Part shown: one piece after another, positions 42,587-53,472 of the stretch
Numbering within the stretch: position 1 is the stretch's first letter
Layout of the letters: every line of letters starts with the position of its first letter
From: Cladosporium sp. IMV 00045
Taxonomy: Eukaryota > Ascomycota > Dothideomycetes > Cladosporiales > Cladosporiaceae
Direction: 5' to 3'
Length of the DNA: 64,000 bases
NCBI GenBank assembly: GCA_001931905.2
Contig: MSJI02000061.1
Span: 89,710 to 153,709 of the forward strand
Position numbers and translations under genes: made by a program
Notes under the pieces: generated by a model
Database searches by the model: none
Told to the model about the DNA's origin: nothing
Seen by the model: only the letters and a program-made list of their open reading frames with translations

Positions 42587-43882
42587 CTACCTCTTCCTCA
42601 TCATCCTTGGCTTAGGGAAATCGAGCGGAAGCTTCAGCTTCGCGATCCTCGTCGCCGCGGCCTGAGCCTTACTCAAGCCACGGGTCTCCCTCTCCTTCTC
42701 CGTCGGCGGGCCGACTCGGCAGCCCAGCTCGTGGAAGTACTGGCCGACCTGCCTGTTCTCCAGCCGCAGGTCCTCTTTCAGGTGGTTGATGTCCGTCACG
42801 TAGTGGTCGATGTACAGCGACAGCGCGCACATGTGCGTGTACAGGTAGTCCTGGTGCCACTTGTTGAGCTCGTTGCCTTCGCTGAAGCGTCTGCGCACCG
42901 CGTCGATGAGCGCTTCCGGGTAGGCTTCGAGTTTCTTCATGAGGATGTCCTTTTTGGGGACTTTCTTGCCTGCGCGGCCGGCGGCGCCGAGCGCGGCGTT
43001 GAAGTCTAGCAGCAGGTTGAGGTAGCGCAGGGCTTTGAGTTTGGAGACGTCTTCGGATTTGCCGATGGGCTCGACGCGGAAGGCTGTGAAGCGGTTGTTG
43101 AAATGGATGGCTTCGTTGTTGCGCGCTTTGTCTTGCCATTCCTTGACTTGGATCAGGCGCATGTCTCCGGGCGGGATGAGGGTGTTGAGCGGGTAGACCT
43201 CCTCGACGGTGTCGGCGGTCATGTTTGGTTTGGGGATGGGTTTGGCGGCGAGGGCGGCCTCTGCCAGCTCTGCTTGGTTCTGGTCGTTGGCGGTGGTGTC
43301 GGCCATGGTTTCCAGGATGGCGGTCTCAAGCTCCGCCGACTTGCCACCTTCATTACCCTTGGTGATGGCGTTGAGGGTCTTGCTGGCAATCGCCTTCTTC
43401 GACTTCTTCGTACCGAATTCTTGTCCGAGCTGTTCCCGCTGTTGCGCCATGGTGCGCTTCTGTTGGCTGTCCTTCACCTCTTGGTTTTCTGAGCGCAGTG
43501 TGCTGCGGAGACTGAGGTGGTGTGAGGGTACGACCTGCAACTTCTGCTCCTTGGGGTCGTAAACGGCAACATAGTGGGCGACTGGCGACTCGGTGGCAGC
43601 AGGTGTTGCTGTGTAGTCCAGTCTAGGGTGCTTGGTGGAGTGGAGGATGAGGCTGTGTGTGTCTGGCTTGAGCTTCGAGTCGTCTTTCGCCTTGCCAGAA
43701 GCCTTTGCATATGCCTTGAAGGAGATTGGCGGCACGGTCAAACCGGGTGCGCTGCTGATTACTGGAGGCAGGCCATTTTCTGAGACCGAGACCTTGGCCG
43801 TGCCGTCGATGTGTGTCTTCTTGTTCGGCGCTGCGACGCCATTGCTCTGTCTCTTGCGCTTCTTGCCATCCTTCTCGGCCAT
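42587..43882 (-). CDS. RPA49: RNA polymerase I subunit RPA49
   Basis: A single-exon 431-residue homologue of Pol I subunit A49, which with A34.5 forms a TFIIE/F-like module for rDNA transcription in the nucleolus. Signatures: a basic N-terminus (MAEKDGKKRKRQSNG), the dimerisation part with LILHSTKHPRLDYTA and VAVYDPKEQKLQVVPSHHLSL, the QQREQLGQEFGTKKSKKAIASK linker, and the C-terminal tandem winged-helix region (YPLNTLIPPGDMRLIQVKEWQ, NRFTAFRVEPIGKS, KALRYLNLLLDFNAAL, NKWHQDYLYTHMCALSLYIDHY, EDLRLENRQVGQYFHELGCRV). The basic end LPLDFPKPRMMRKR is conserved. It forms the right border of the accessory island. Confidence 0.93.
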   Translation of the reverse strand: MAEKDGKKRKRQSNGVAAPNKKTHIDGTAKVSVSENGLPPVISSAPGLTVPPISFKAYAKASGKAKDDSKLKPDTHSLILHSTKHPRLDYTATPAATESPVAHYVAVYDPKEQKLQVVPSHHLSLRSTLRSENQEVKDSQQKRTMAQQREQLGQEFGTKKSKKAIASKTLNAITKGNEGGKSAELETAILETMADTTANDQNQAELAEAALAAKPIPKPNMTADTVEEVYPLNTLIPPGDMRLIQVKEWQDKARNNEAIHFNNRFTAFRVEPIGKSEDVSKLKALRYLNLLLDFNAALGAAGRAGKKVPKKDILMKKLEAYPEALIDAVRRRFSEGNELNKWHQDYLYTHMCALSLYIDHYVTDINHLKEDLRLENRQVGQYFHELGCRVGPPTEKERETRGLSKAQAAATRIAKLKLPLDFPKPRMMRKR

Positions 43883-44552
43883 GGTTGTTGGAGTATGTGT
43901 TGTGAGGGTGTTTTATTCCTGGTATACTCTGTCCCAGCAATCGCAGCTCTCCAAATCTCTCTCTCTCTCTCTCAAAAGTTGAACGTCGGCCAATCCAAAA
44001 TTTTGCCCCGACGCCGAAGCGGCCGACCAAGAAGGGACAAGCGCGGCGACTCCACGAGCCACAGCGGCGGGATCGCACTTCACAAGCCTCACATGCTTGA
44101 GATCGATCAGTTACCGCCACAGAAAAGACGTCAGCGAGAAGGGCAGATCAAAACACCCAGCACGCGTATGCAAAAGCTCCAAGCCGCTACACCGTTGCGT
44201 CAATCTGTAGTAGCGGCACGTCTAAACTCTGCCAGTGACACCATGCTCCGCCAAAAACAAGGTATGGCATCACCACGGTACAGAGGTACTTCCCTGCTGT
44301 TTATCACCTGGTAATTATATGCTTTCCCTCTCCTATCCACCTTCCACCTTCCACCTCCACCCCTCTCTCCTCCGCCCTACCACACTCTAAACCTCCCACG
44401 CCCGCGGGCTCGCAACCATAAGCTCCGAACGTCCAAAGACCACTGCCCCGCGGAAACTCCAGGTCCGCGAGGGTAAATCGTCCAGTCCGTCTCCGTCGAG
44501 GAAGAGCAACACTTCGTCTCCTACGCCGCAAGACAACAACACTTCAAGCAGT
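43883..44552. promoter_or_regulatory. Divergent promoter region, RPA49 and promethin-like gene
   Basis: 670 bases. Contains a CT/TC dinucleotide run at about 43954-43972 near the RPA49 start and pyrimidine-rich stretches at 44325-44390. Small frames in it are low-complexity. Confidence 0.4.
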
Positions 44553-45510
44553 ATGGCGGACAAAGTTGGAGACGCCACGAAGGGCGCTCAGGACAAAGTC
44601 GGCGGCTTAACATCAGGCCTTCTCGGAAAACTTGAGGCATGGGGGAACTGGTTAGCAGCATGGGGCAAGGGCCTGTTGGATAAGATCTTCCCGCCGGAGA
44701 AGCGTGCTGCTTTCCTGGCAAAGCTTCAGGCTTTCATGTTGAAGAACCCCAAGTTGTCGGTGAGTACCAGCTGTGTCTGCGCAGGTCAAGACCAATACTG
44801 ACTCCAACCAACAGACTTTCCTGGGCATGAACTTTGCCATTACTGGAGTGCCGCTGTTCCTATTCGTTCTCTTCTCGCTTACTGTCTTCATCTTCGCCCT
44901 GGTCGTCGGTCTTCTCCTCGGTCTGCTCGGTGCCGTGGCTTTCACTCTGTTTGCTGTCGGTGTGGCCTTGACTATTATCCTGCCGACCGTCTTCTTCACT
45001 ACGATGGCCGCAACATTCCTATTCCTATGGGGCCTTGGCGGATACTACATTCTCAAATGGGCCAACGGTGAAGGCAGTGGCGAGTCTGGCAAGCAGGAAG
45101 GAGGTCCTTCCATCGGTGACAGACTCAACTCTCTCACTGGCGGACGTCTTTCTGGTTTCATGGGTGCCGCCAAGGACCAAGAGGCGAAGAAGGGCATCGG
45201 AGGCTTCGACGACGAACACACTCCCGCCAAGAGTAACGAAAAGTCGCAAAGTACCCAGCAGAATGGCAAGACCGAAGCTCCTCAGAAGTCGTCTAAGCCT
45301 GAGACGAATGGAAGCCCAAAGCCAAAGCCAAAGGCGAACGGCTCACCTGCACCACAGAAGGCCGCAAGTGACGCCACCAATGCCGCCTCCAACACTGGAA
45401 AGAAGGCGACGGATGCAGCTGGTGGTGCTACGGGTGGTGCGCAAAAGGCAGTCGGCAATGCAGCCGGGACTGCCACCGGTGGTCTGAGTGCTGCGACTGG
45501 AACTGGATAG
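44553..45510 (+). CDS. Promethin-like lipid-droplet protein
   Basis: Predicted 300 residues; exons 44553-44759 and 44815-45510 with a 55-base intron (phase 0). The first 69 residues form an amphipathic region (LGKLEAWGNWLAAWGKGLLDKIFPPEKRAAFLAKLQAFMLKNP). Residues about 75-150 contain three to four long hydrophobic helices (VPLFLFVLFSLTVFIFALVVG, LLGLLGAVAFTLFAVGVALT, TFLFLWGLGGYYILKW), the hairpin layout of promethin/LDAF1 and fungal LDO proteins, which assist seipin at ER lipid-droplet sites. The C-terminal 150 residues are hydrophilic, rich in Lys, Pro, Ser and Gly-Ala repeats ending in GLSAATGTG. Family assignment rests on topology and the N-terminal block. Confidence 0.65.
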
Positions 45511-45975
45511 GTCTGCCTGTCTGGTACGGCGAGGATGATGTGAATTGTCATGATTACGGCTGCATAGCACTGTTGTCTGGATATTTGAATGACCATTGGG
45601 AGGGAAGCGATTGACTGTTTGGATAATTTGCTCGATTTTTTTGTATAGCGAGTGCACCATCATGTTTCTAACGTGCCATCATAATGAAGTGTGTTTTCCG
45701 CGTTTCAGAGCAAGCCTCATCTCAAGCATGTGAAGCTCTCAACTTAGTCACATGCATAGGCAGCAACTGCAGCTCTGTGTCTACTGCAGTCACACTCCGA
45801 CATTTACCAATAGATCTTTCCCATTATTCGATTACCATAGACAATGGACATGTGAGACTTCACAGTTTCACGAATACACTGTCTCGCCGTCGTTGATCAT
45901 CGTTTCGTCAATCAGACCCGCAACTGCCCCGCCAAGTGGGCAGCTCCATCCGTGACGACAGCTCGGGCGTTGAAG
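45511..45975. other. Intergenic, no gene recognised
   Basis: A 465-base tandem-oriented spacer holding the terminator of the promethin-like gene and the promoter of the UBA/UIM gene. Nothing specific seen. Confidence 0.35.
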
Positions 45976-48666
45976 ATGGGCAAACGCAAACGTGCCGAGC
46001 AGACATACTCAAAGAAAGACCACGCAAACAACCCGCGTCGCGTGGGCATCCAAAGACCAACACAACACGACTTCTTCTCCGTAGACAGCGACGGTCCGGA
46101 CTACGATATATCCTCTCTTTTCGGCCAGCCCAACAACCGCACGAAATCATCCAAACCTGCATCTTTGTCCACTACACTCGCAAACAGACCTTCCACGCGA
46201 AACATAAAAGCCATGCCCGCCGAACCGAGCGAGGATGACGTCCAAATGCTAGTCACAGTCACGAGCTGCTCGCGAGAAACATCAGTACGCTACCTCAAAG
46301 CCAAGAACAACAATGTCGAAAGCGCCATGAATGCGCTTCTGGACGGGGAGGACATTTCCAAGCAAGAGACTGCATCACAATGGGACGAAGGGGTGTGGCA
46401 GACGGACAGAGACGGGAACGCGAATGTTGGCGAGCGCAATCTGAGACCCCTGGGAACCGGCACCAGCACGGCGCCGACAAGAGTGCCTTCGCCTGCAGGG
46501 GATCTCAAGGCGCCCACTAACAGGGACGCAGAGGATGCGGAGCTCGCGCGTGCGCTGGAGATGAGCCAGCAGGATTTGGGATCGGCGTATCAGCAAGAGT
46601 CGGGCGTCGTCGGTGCGGATGGGACTTCGAGGCAGACGTTTGGGCCCGCGACCAAGGATCAGTATGACAAGAATGACTGGGCCATGGTGCCTTTCTCGCT
46701 CGGGGCGAGCAGCGAGATCGTACCGGACGTCGAGCCGGAGCAGAGGAAGAATATGGAGGGAGAGCCTCGGTTTCTCAAGAACCTGCCTTCTGGGGACTAT
46801 CTGCCGAATTTCTTGACTATCGGTCATGCAATTCCCGCTGTGAGGGAGTCTCTCCTTTTCCGGGAATGCATTATGGCGCAGTATGGGGAAGATCCTGAAT
46901 GGTGGAAGGGAAATCAGATCGCTCTGCCGAAAATCGTACATACTGAAGATGGCGCGCCTGCGGATCCCGAGATCGATCGGTTCGACGAGTTCATTGCTGA
47001 GACGCAGCGGTTGATGGCGGTCCTAGATGCCAGCCAAAGGTCTTACGCCAGTGCATTTACGCTGTCACAGACGGAGCTGCTTCGCTCAGGCGATGGGTCA
47101 GGTCTCATTGAGAAATTCATCAAGAGGACCATCCAAGCAGCTACCGTGAGGTGTGGGAAAGCGGCGGAATACCTATCACTATTCGCGACGAATATCGACA
47201 CCACCTCGCCTGAAGGATTGCTCACGCCATATCTTGAAGTTTTCGATATGCCCATAAAGACTGTCGGAGAGGACAGACTTGGCCTGATGGAGATTCTGGA
47301 CGGCTTGCTCTGGGATACAGTCTCTGAAGATGCCGCGAGTGTCGATAACTCCATTGTCAAAGGTGCAGACGTTCTCGTCATGTGCGCGAATCAGACGAAT
47401 CCCTCTGCCGAAAAATTACAGATTGATATTCCCCCGACATTGTACATTGATAAATACCTTGGGGAGAATCTAGAAATCTCCAAACCCGCACGCTTGGAGA
47501 TTCTTCAACAAAAACAACGGGTCGCGAAAATCACAGACATTGAGAACAAACTCACGAAATGGGAGCATCCGCAAAATAAGGGCGAAGACCTCGATGCGAG
47601 GGCAATGCTCCAGCATACATTGGGGCATTTCTCGGGCAAGAACATGGCCGATGCAACGAATGCTGACAGAGAGAACGGCATCGTTGTCAACGGCACCAGC
47701 GCGCATGAACAACCGCACTATGCAGAGATCGCATCAAAATTGGAGGCCATCGCTCTAAGCGTCGATAAGAAGCTCGAAAAGTTGGCAGCACAGAAAGAAG
47801 CGATCCAGAAGAATATCTCCCAGCTCTCCAACTCATCTCCGCCTCAACTCGAGGAGAGAGGTCTTCGACAACGCTACACCCTCATGGGTGTAGCGACCAA
47901 ACCCAGCATCACCTACGTCCTCCGCCCCAAAGAAGACGAGGACGAAGATGAGGACAGAATGTCCACCGAAACAGACGCCGACGACAGCACGCCCGACGGC
48001 ATGCAGTGGTGGCGCGTCGAATACGCAGTCAACAGCAACTCCCCTCGCATCCTCAAATCAAAGGTAGCAGAATACACAGTCCTCCACGCCGTCGAAGCCG
48101 AACACACCTCCGCCCTTCTCATCTACGCCAGCGACCGCGCCGTGGACGACTCCATCTCGCAAACCCTGCCCCCACCCCTCACGCGCTTCGTGCAAGAAGA
48201 CGACGTCCACTTCACCACCGAACTCCGCGACGCAATTCTCACTCGCCCCCCTCCCGCATACGAGCACGCCTACGACAGCGAAGTCCCGCGCCAATCCATC
48301 GAGCCCGGCGACCATATCAACAACCGCCGCGCAAGCGCCGACAGCACGTGCGCGCAAGGCGGCAGTCCAACAGGTGGTGGCAGCCCTTTCTACGGCGGCA
48401 GCGGCGCGCCGCAGACTTACGGCCTGCCGCCTTCCACCGTCCGCTCGGGCCAGCACGTCGAAAGCGCCAGTAACGACCCGGAAGTCACGGAAATCCACCT
48501 CTCGCCGCCGCAGGAGGAGGAGACGCAGCATCAGGAGATGGTGGAGACGAGGAGTGCGCCATTTCTGCCCGGTTTGAAGACTGGTCAGCACGCGCGGGAG
48601 GAGGATGCGAGCATGGAGGATGTGCGGGATGCGTCTGGCGATGATGGGGCTGGAAGGCGGGAGTGA
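45976..48666 (+). CDS. UBA/UIM ubiquitin-binding protein, RUP1-like
   Basis: A single-exon protein of 896 residues from the ATG at 45976 (MGKRKRAEQTYSKKD); an in-frame ATG eight codons upstream gives 904. A UBA-like domain spans about 85-125 (SEDDVQMLVTVTSCSRETSV, VESAMNALLDG), and a ubiquitin-interacting motif follows near 185-200 (DAEDAELARALEMSQQD). The centre carries a USP-like scaffold region (FLKNLPSGDYLPNFLTIGHAIPAVRESLLF, FDEFIAETQRLMAVLDASQRSYAS), a coiled coil (LEAIALSVDKKLEKLAAQKEAIQKNI) and a disordered acidic tail. No catalytic Cys or His box is seen, so it is probably an adaptor. Yeast RUP1 bridges the ligase Rsp5 and the deubiquitinase Ubp2; the same role here is inference. Confidence 0.75.
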   Translation: MGKRKRAEQTYSKKDHANNPRRVGIQRPTQHDFFSVDSDGPDYDISSLFGQPNNRTKSSKPASLSTTLANRPSTRNIKAMPAEPSEDDVQMLVTVTSCSRETSVRYLKAKNNNVESAMNALLDGEDISKQETASQWDEGVWQTDRDGNANVGERNLRPLGTGTSTAPTRVPSPAGDLKAPTNRDAEDAELARALEMSQQDLGSAYQQESGVVGADGTSRQTFGPATKDQYDKNDWAMVPFSLGASSEIVPDVEPEQRKNMEGEPRFLKNLPSGDYLPNFLTIGHAIPAVRESLLFRECIMAQYGEDPEWWKGNQIALPKIVHTEDGAPADPEIDRFDEFIAETQRLMAVLDASQRSYASAFTLSQTELLRSGDGSGLIEKFIKRTIQAATVRCGKAAEYLSLFATNIDTTSPEGLLTPYLEVFDMPIKTVGEDRLGLMEILDGLLWDTVSEDAASVDNSIVKGADVLVMCANQTNPSAEKLQIDIPPTLYIDKYLGENLEISKPARLEILQQKQRVAKITDIENKLTKWEHPQNKGEDLDARAMLQHTLGHFSGKNMADATNADRENGIVVNGTSAHEQPHYAEIASKLEAIALSVDKKLEKLAAQKEAIQKNISQLSNSSPPQLEERGLRQRYTLMGVATKPSITYVLRPKEDEDEDEDRMSTETDADDSTPDGMQWWRVEYAVNSNSPRILKSKVAEYTVLHAVEAEHTSALLIYASDRAVDDSISQTLPPPLTRFVQEDDVHFTTELRDAILTRPPPAYEHAYDSEVPRQSIEPGDHINNRRASADSTCAQGGSPTGGGSPFYGGSGAPQTYGLPPSTVRSGQHVESASNDPEVTEIHLSPPQEEETQHQEMVETRSAPFLPGLKTGQHAREEDASMEDVRDASGDDGAGRRE

Positions 48667-49481
48667 GGGGGACTGTGCGTTCGGGGATGGGGAAACGATG
48701 GGGTAATGAAGGGGTAACGAGAATTGAAATGCGGAACGCCTTTGCCTCTTATATCCTCCCACTCTTCGGAAGGTTGGGAGGAGCTTGCTTTTGAGTTGCC
48801 TACCACGCTTCCTAGCGTTTCTGCAGAGTCATGGGTTCCCTCCCTGCCTTGCTGAAGAGGTGACGGTGACGTTTCAGTAATCGTTGGTGCTAAGCTTCTT
48901 GTTAGCGTTGTGGCCCCGTGGGGCGGTGGTTGTTGTATTGTAATCGGCAACTCTAGATGCATCACCTGTGTTCGAAATCATTGAGCCACCTCTGTGCCGT
49001 TTTCTCCCGCGGAGGACGTTGGTGGTGGGATATTCGATCGAATCGATATTTTGTGGACTGGGCTCTGCTTGCGATTACATGAGTGCTTCTACGATTCATG
49101 ACCATTCCCCCAACTCTTGTCCTTAGGGTTCACAAACTTGGACTTGCTTGAACGGTGCTGGGTTGTCTCCTAAGCTTTTGTATCCCAGGAAGCTTGCTTC
49201 TCCACGGTTTGTTTTCGGCTCCGGAAATAGCCCCAGCATTCAACCCACCCTGGAGTGATGACTACTGACTAACCGTTTCCCTTAACCTTCACCACGTTTC
49301 TCTGGTCTCGAGCCTATCGGAAGCACTACTATCGACTGTTCTGTTCCGGTTTCTACTTCGGGAGGCTGGCGACTTTTATGCAATCCCTGAATTGAGTTGT
49401 GTTTGTCCTTCTATTTGCCTGAGGCTGCTGTTTACTATCCAAGCAATCGTTGATTATCGCGTATCCAAGCTCGCTGATAGT
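48667..49481. other. Intergenic, no gene recognised
   Basis: An 815-base spacer between two plus-strand genes. The first 100 bases are G-rich; the remainder is ordinary. No TATA box or gene fragment is supported. Confidence 0.35.
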
Positions 49482-50752
49482 ATGGCTGCGCTACGATCTA
49501 GCATTCGAGACTTGCGAGTCGCCGTGCTGTTCCAATCGTTGCCTCCTCCGGTCATCAATGGAGTTTCTAAGCCGCTCAAACCTGGCGGTGAGTCTATGTG
49601 AAATCTCCCATGCAAGGGTGGATATATAGTAGTAGAAATTAAGAAAGAGTAGCAGAGCTCATCCACAATAAACAGGCTACCAAGACTCCGGCGCCGACAT
49701 AGCCTACAATCTCCATCAACGCAACCCAAACAACATCATCACACCCATCCCCCATCCCAACCCAGCCCAAGACCAAGGCTGGACCTTCCCCGACAGCGAA
49801 GCAGGCATCCTCGCTGCCATCGAGAAAGGTGCCAATTGCCTCTGGGCCAACACGATCTTGTTCAAAGACCATCCCTTGCAAATTTCAGCCAAAATACCAG
49901 CAAAATGCCCCCACCTCAAAATCATCGGCCAGCCTCCAAACCTAGTGGAAGCCTACGACGACAAAGACTTTGTCAACTCCTGGCTGCGCCGGACGGGTCG
50001 TTTCGACGTGCCGAAATCCTGCACCGCCTCCCCTTCGACCGTCGAAGAGCTCACAGCCCTCCTGGCGAAACATGCCCTCAACCTCCCCATAGTCGCCAAA
50101 CCCATCCGCGGCCGCGGCAGCCAGGGCGTGAAGGTCTGCCACTCAATGAGCGAGCTGGAACATCACCTGTACGAGCTAGGATCGAACTCGATCCTCGAAG
50201 AATTCCTCCCCGGCGTCGAAGGGACTGTCACAGTCATGCCTCCCTCGCGCTCAAGGCCGAAGTACCGGGCCATGCCGCTCGTTGAGCGGTTTAATCACGC
50301 CGAGGGGATTGCGCCGTATAGTGGCAACGTGGCTGTGAGTGTCAATTCGAGGGTTGTCAAGGGAGGGGAACTCATTGGGAGGGATGATGGGGCTGCGGTT
50401 GAGGAGGTTATGAGGCAGTGTGAGGGCGTCGCGGAGCTGTTGGGGGTTGCGGCGCCGGTTAGAATTGATGTGAGGAAGGGGGATGAGGGGGTTGGAAAGA
50501 GGTATAAGATTTTTGATGTTAATATGAAACCGGTGAGTTCTATTCGAAGATCTTGTAAGTGTTTGATTTGTTGGCTGACCTTGATTGATACTGTAGAACA
50601 TGACCATGCCAGGTCGTCCTGGTTGTGAAGATCAGGCGAGTCTGACCATGCTCGCTGCGGAGGGTCTTGGGTGGTCAGCGGGAGATTTGTTGGAGAATAT
50701 TCTTGCTACTGCGACGCCTTTGGAGGAGTTGCGTCGAATCAAGTTGGATTGA
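49482..50752 (+). CDS. ATP-grasp protein, D-alanine-D-alanine ligase-like
   Basis: Predicted 372 residues; exons 49482-49587, 49676-50532 and 50597-50752 with introns of 88 and 64 bases. The fold is that of D-Ala-D-Ala ligase: an N-terminal domain with RVAVLFQS and GILAAIEKGANCLWANTILF, the central RPKYRAMP region, the ATP-binding lysine in PIVAKPIRGRGSQGV, EEFLPGVEGTVTVMP, and the metal and substrate segment FDVNMKPNMTMPGRPG restored by splicing, whose N-x-N/K-P motif matches the EVN-P-G region of the family. Fungi lack peptidoglycan, so the natural substrate is unknown; eukaryotic members of this superfamily occur in Pezizomycotina. Complete, with no lesions. It lies about 10 kb from the MurB fragment; no link is claimed. 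Confidence 0.8.
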
Positions 50753-52017
50753 ATAATCTGTGTCTCTGAGATCAACTAAGGAACCTTTGGTGTACAGCAG
50801 AAGGTATATGCTTATTTGGTCTTGTGCCATCGTGGGTGATGAAGCCGCGTGGTTGAAGCAAGCCGCGAGTCTTGATTACGAATTCCATCACCATTCGAGC
50901 AACGAGCTTCACATACGATATCTAGTATCATCGATAGCTATCGTACACAGATCAAAGCCAGACCAGTTGGCTACCAGTGCATAAGACTTGCACAACTCGG
51001 GCGACGATCGGACGCAGAAAGTAGAGGGTTATGACGAAAGCAGACGCAAACGAACCACATCAGGAACGAGGGCCGCGTCCACGAATCGGTTGGACGAATA
51101 ATAAGAATATGCAGGGTCTGGCCGGCGCGGGCGCCAGGGCATGGAGAAAGCGGTTTGATGATCTTTTTACATTTTTTTACGGTTAAAGATCCCCAGAGAG
51201 CGATAAGACCCCTGCTGGCGGCGGCAATTCTTGACGCTCGGGCACGCAAAGCGCCGAGGGCGGCGTGTCTAATTATTGAGCAATCCTGCCCTACGCCTTC
51301 CACGCTATTCTCCAAACATGGCCCAGCCCAGAGATAAGGACAAGGCGAGATCCAAGACGGCGCGTGGCGTTGCGGGAACACTCGGAATTTCGGGTTGATT
51401 TTTCGGTGCATCAGGAACAGTAATCAAGACTGGCAGTAAGCATCGGTTGTGGCTGCTGGGCGGAAGCTTGGCCACGATGCTTCAGCCGCCTTGTGAAGAT
51501 CCTGCTGCAACCTCGTCATACTCTGTTCCTGCGATCGTCCTCCCACTTTTGCTGTACAAACCTAACTGTCCGCTCCTCCACACGTCCGCGAACTCCAAAG
51601 ACACACAGACTGGCAGATGGCGCTCATCTCCGCGTCTTCTGGAACATCGGGCATGCAGAGATGCTCGTGTCGACCGCGCACTGTGTCTGCGGAGGTCACT
51701 GCGGCGTTCACATTACCTAAAGCCCAAGGTTTCGCCGTCAACGTCTAGGTTCGACCCGGCATCTCATGCGACTGGCGTCACTAACCATGTGTCAACCATA
51801 CTCTGGTTGGCTTGAATGGTGGTATCGGTGGGCCTGGCCGTGACGGTTCGTCGCCTCCCCCGCCGCACTCCATTTGAATTCAAGATGCCCTCCGCTCGCT
51901 CCTGCTCTTCGAAGCATCTCACGCGACACCACTTCAACTCTTCTTATACCGTTGCCATCTCCCTCTCCGGGCTTCTCCATCGCCCATCTCTCAACGCCTG
52001 ATCAACATTCATCCGCC
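50753..52017. other. Intergenic, promoter of the amino acid transporter
   Basis: About 1.27 kb. Bases 51840-52017 are pyrimidine-rich, as expected for the 5' leader of a highly expressed gene. Frames at 50971-51411 and 51447-51815 are not protein-like. Confidence 0.4.
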
Positions 52018-53472
52018 ATGTCGACCTACCCCGATCGCGTCGTCCAGGCTCCCGGTCCTCTGACCGAGGACAAGGTCTACGAACACGATATCGAGTCTTC
52101 GCCTTCGTCAAAGACTCAGTCCAAGGAAGGTCGCAAGATTGGCGACGGCGTCGAGAACTATGGAGATCTCGAGCGCTCCACCACAGTCCACGAGGGCGAG
52201 CAGAAGTACAAGCGTCTCGGTTGGATGAAGCTCACCACTTTGTTGATTGTCGAGGCCATCGCTCTTGGATCCCTGAGTGTCCCAAGTGCTTTTGCTTCCG
52301 TCGGTATGGTTGCCGGTGTCATCCTCACAGTCGGCATCGGTCTCATCGCAATCTACACATCATACGTTGTCGGTCAGGTCAAGATGAGATACCCTCACGT
52401 CGAGCACTACGCCGACGCGGTCAAGCTCATCTGGGGTCGTTTTGGTTATGAGTTGACCGGTGGCATGTTCGCGCTGTTCCTTATCCTTCTGGTCGGTTCC
52501 CACACGCTCACAGGCACGATCGCATTCATCCGTATTGTCGACGAGCCTGGCATGTGCGCCTTGATCTGGGGCGTGATTTCCGCCATCATCCTCTTTGCTC
52601 TGGCTGTTCCTCCCAGTTTCTCCGAATTCGCCATTCTTGGATACATTGACTTTGCCTCCATCGTTATTGCGATTGGCATCACCATCATCGCCACCGGTAT
52701 CCAGTCCGACAGCGCCGGAGCTGCCGCGGCCACCTGGTCCGCATGGCCCCCTGCAGACATGACCCTCAAGTCTGCCTTCCTCTCCACCACCAACATTGTC
52801 TTCGCCTACTCTTTCGCTGTGTGCCAGTTCAGCTTCATGTCTGAGATGCACACTCCGTCCGACTACGTCAAGTCCATCTGGGCGCTCGGCTTGATCGAGA
52901 TCTTCATCTACACCCTCACCGGTGCTCTGATCTACGCCTTTGTCGGCACCGATGTTGGCAGCCCCGCTCTTCTCTCAGCTGGATTCAAGGTCTCTCGCAT
53001 CGCCTTCGGAATCGCGCTTCCCGTCATCTTCATCTCGGGATCCATCAACACCGTTGTGGTTGGCCGATACATCATCAATCGCGCGCTTCCCAACAGCCCC
53101 ATCAAGTACATTAACACCAAGGCCGGCTGGGCCGTCTGGCTCACCCTGATTGCCGTGATCACCGTCATCGCCTGGGTCATCGCCGAGGCCATTCCCTTCT
53201 TCAACGCCCTCCTCGGTCTGATTTCTAGCTTGTTCATCTCCGGCTTCACCTTCTACTTCCCTGCGCTTTTCTGGTTCCAGCTGGTTAAGGAGGGCAAATG
53301 GAACTCCTCAAAGAAGAACATCGCCCTGTCAGTGCTCAACGCCTGCGTTTTCTGCATCGGCCTCGCCATCCTGGGTCTCGGCACTTACGCTTCGGTGGCC
53401 GACATCAAGGACTCCTACGCCAGCGGCGATGGTGTCCGCAGCCCGTTCACTTGCTCTTCTGAGTCTTATTAG
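52018..53472 (+). CDS. AAAP-family amino acid transporter (mtr-like)
   Basis: A single-exon 484-residue transporter of the amino acid/auxin permease family, related to the neutral and aromatic amino acid system of Neurospora (mtr). The start MSTYPDRVVQAPGPLTEDK is chosen because the frame upstream translates a CT-rich leader. The N-terminal 65 residues are cytosolic and acidic. The eleven TM segments include KLTTLLIVEAIALGSLSVPS (TM1, with the conserved G-LS-P), GVILTVGIGLIAIYTSYVVG, the motif KMRYPHVEHYADAVKLIWGRFG, NIVFAYSFAVCQFSFMSEM (TM6) and VFISGSINTVVVGRYI. Codon third positions are strongly C-rich, unlike several neighbours, suggesting high expression. The tail is short and rich in Ser. 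Confidence 0.93.
   Translation: MSTYPDRVVQAPGPLTEDKVYEHDIESSPSSKTQSKEGRKIGDGVENYGDLERSTTVHEGEQKYKRLGWMKLTTLLIVEAIALGSLSVPSAFASVGMVAGVILTVGIGLIAIYTSYVVGQVKMRYPHVEHYADAVKLIWGRFGYELTGGMFALFLILLVGSHTLTGTIAFIRIVDEPGMCALIWGVISAIILFALAVPPSFSEFAILGYIDFASIVIAIGITIIATGIQSDSAGAAAATWSAWPPADMTLKSAFLSTTNIVFAYSFAVCQFSFMSEMHTPSDYVKSIWALGLIEIFIYTLTGALIYAFVGTDVGSPALLSAGFKVSRIAFGIALPVIFISGSINTVVVGRYIINRALPNSPIKYINTKAGWAVWLTLIAVITVIAWVIAEAIPFFNALLGLISSLFISGFTFYFPALFWFQLVKEGKWNSSKKNIALSVLNACVFCIGLAILGLGTYASVADIKDSYASGDGVRSPFTCSSESY

Noticed and set aside
43623..44120. Minus-strand frame across the RPA49 start
   Set aside because: Overlaps the RPA49 N-terminus in another frame and has no domain.
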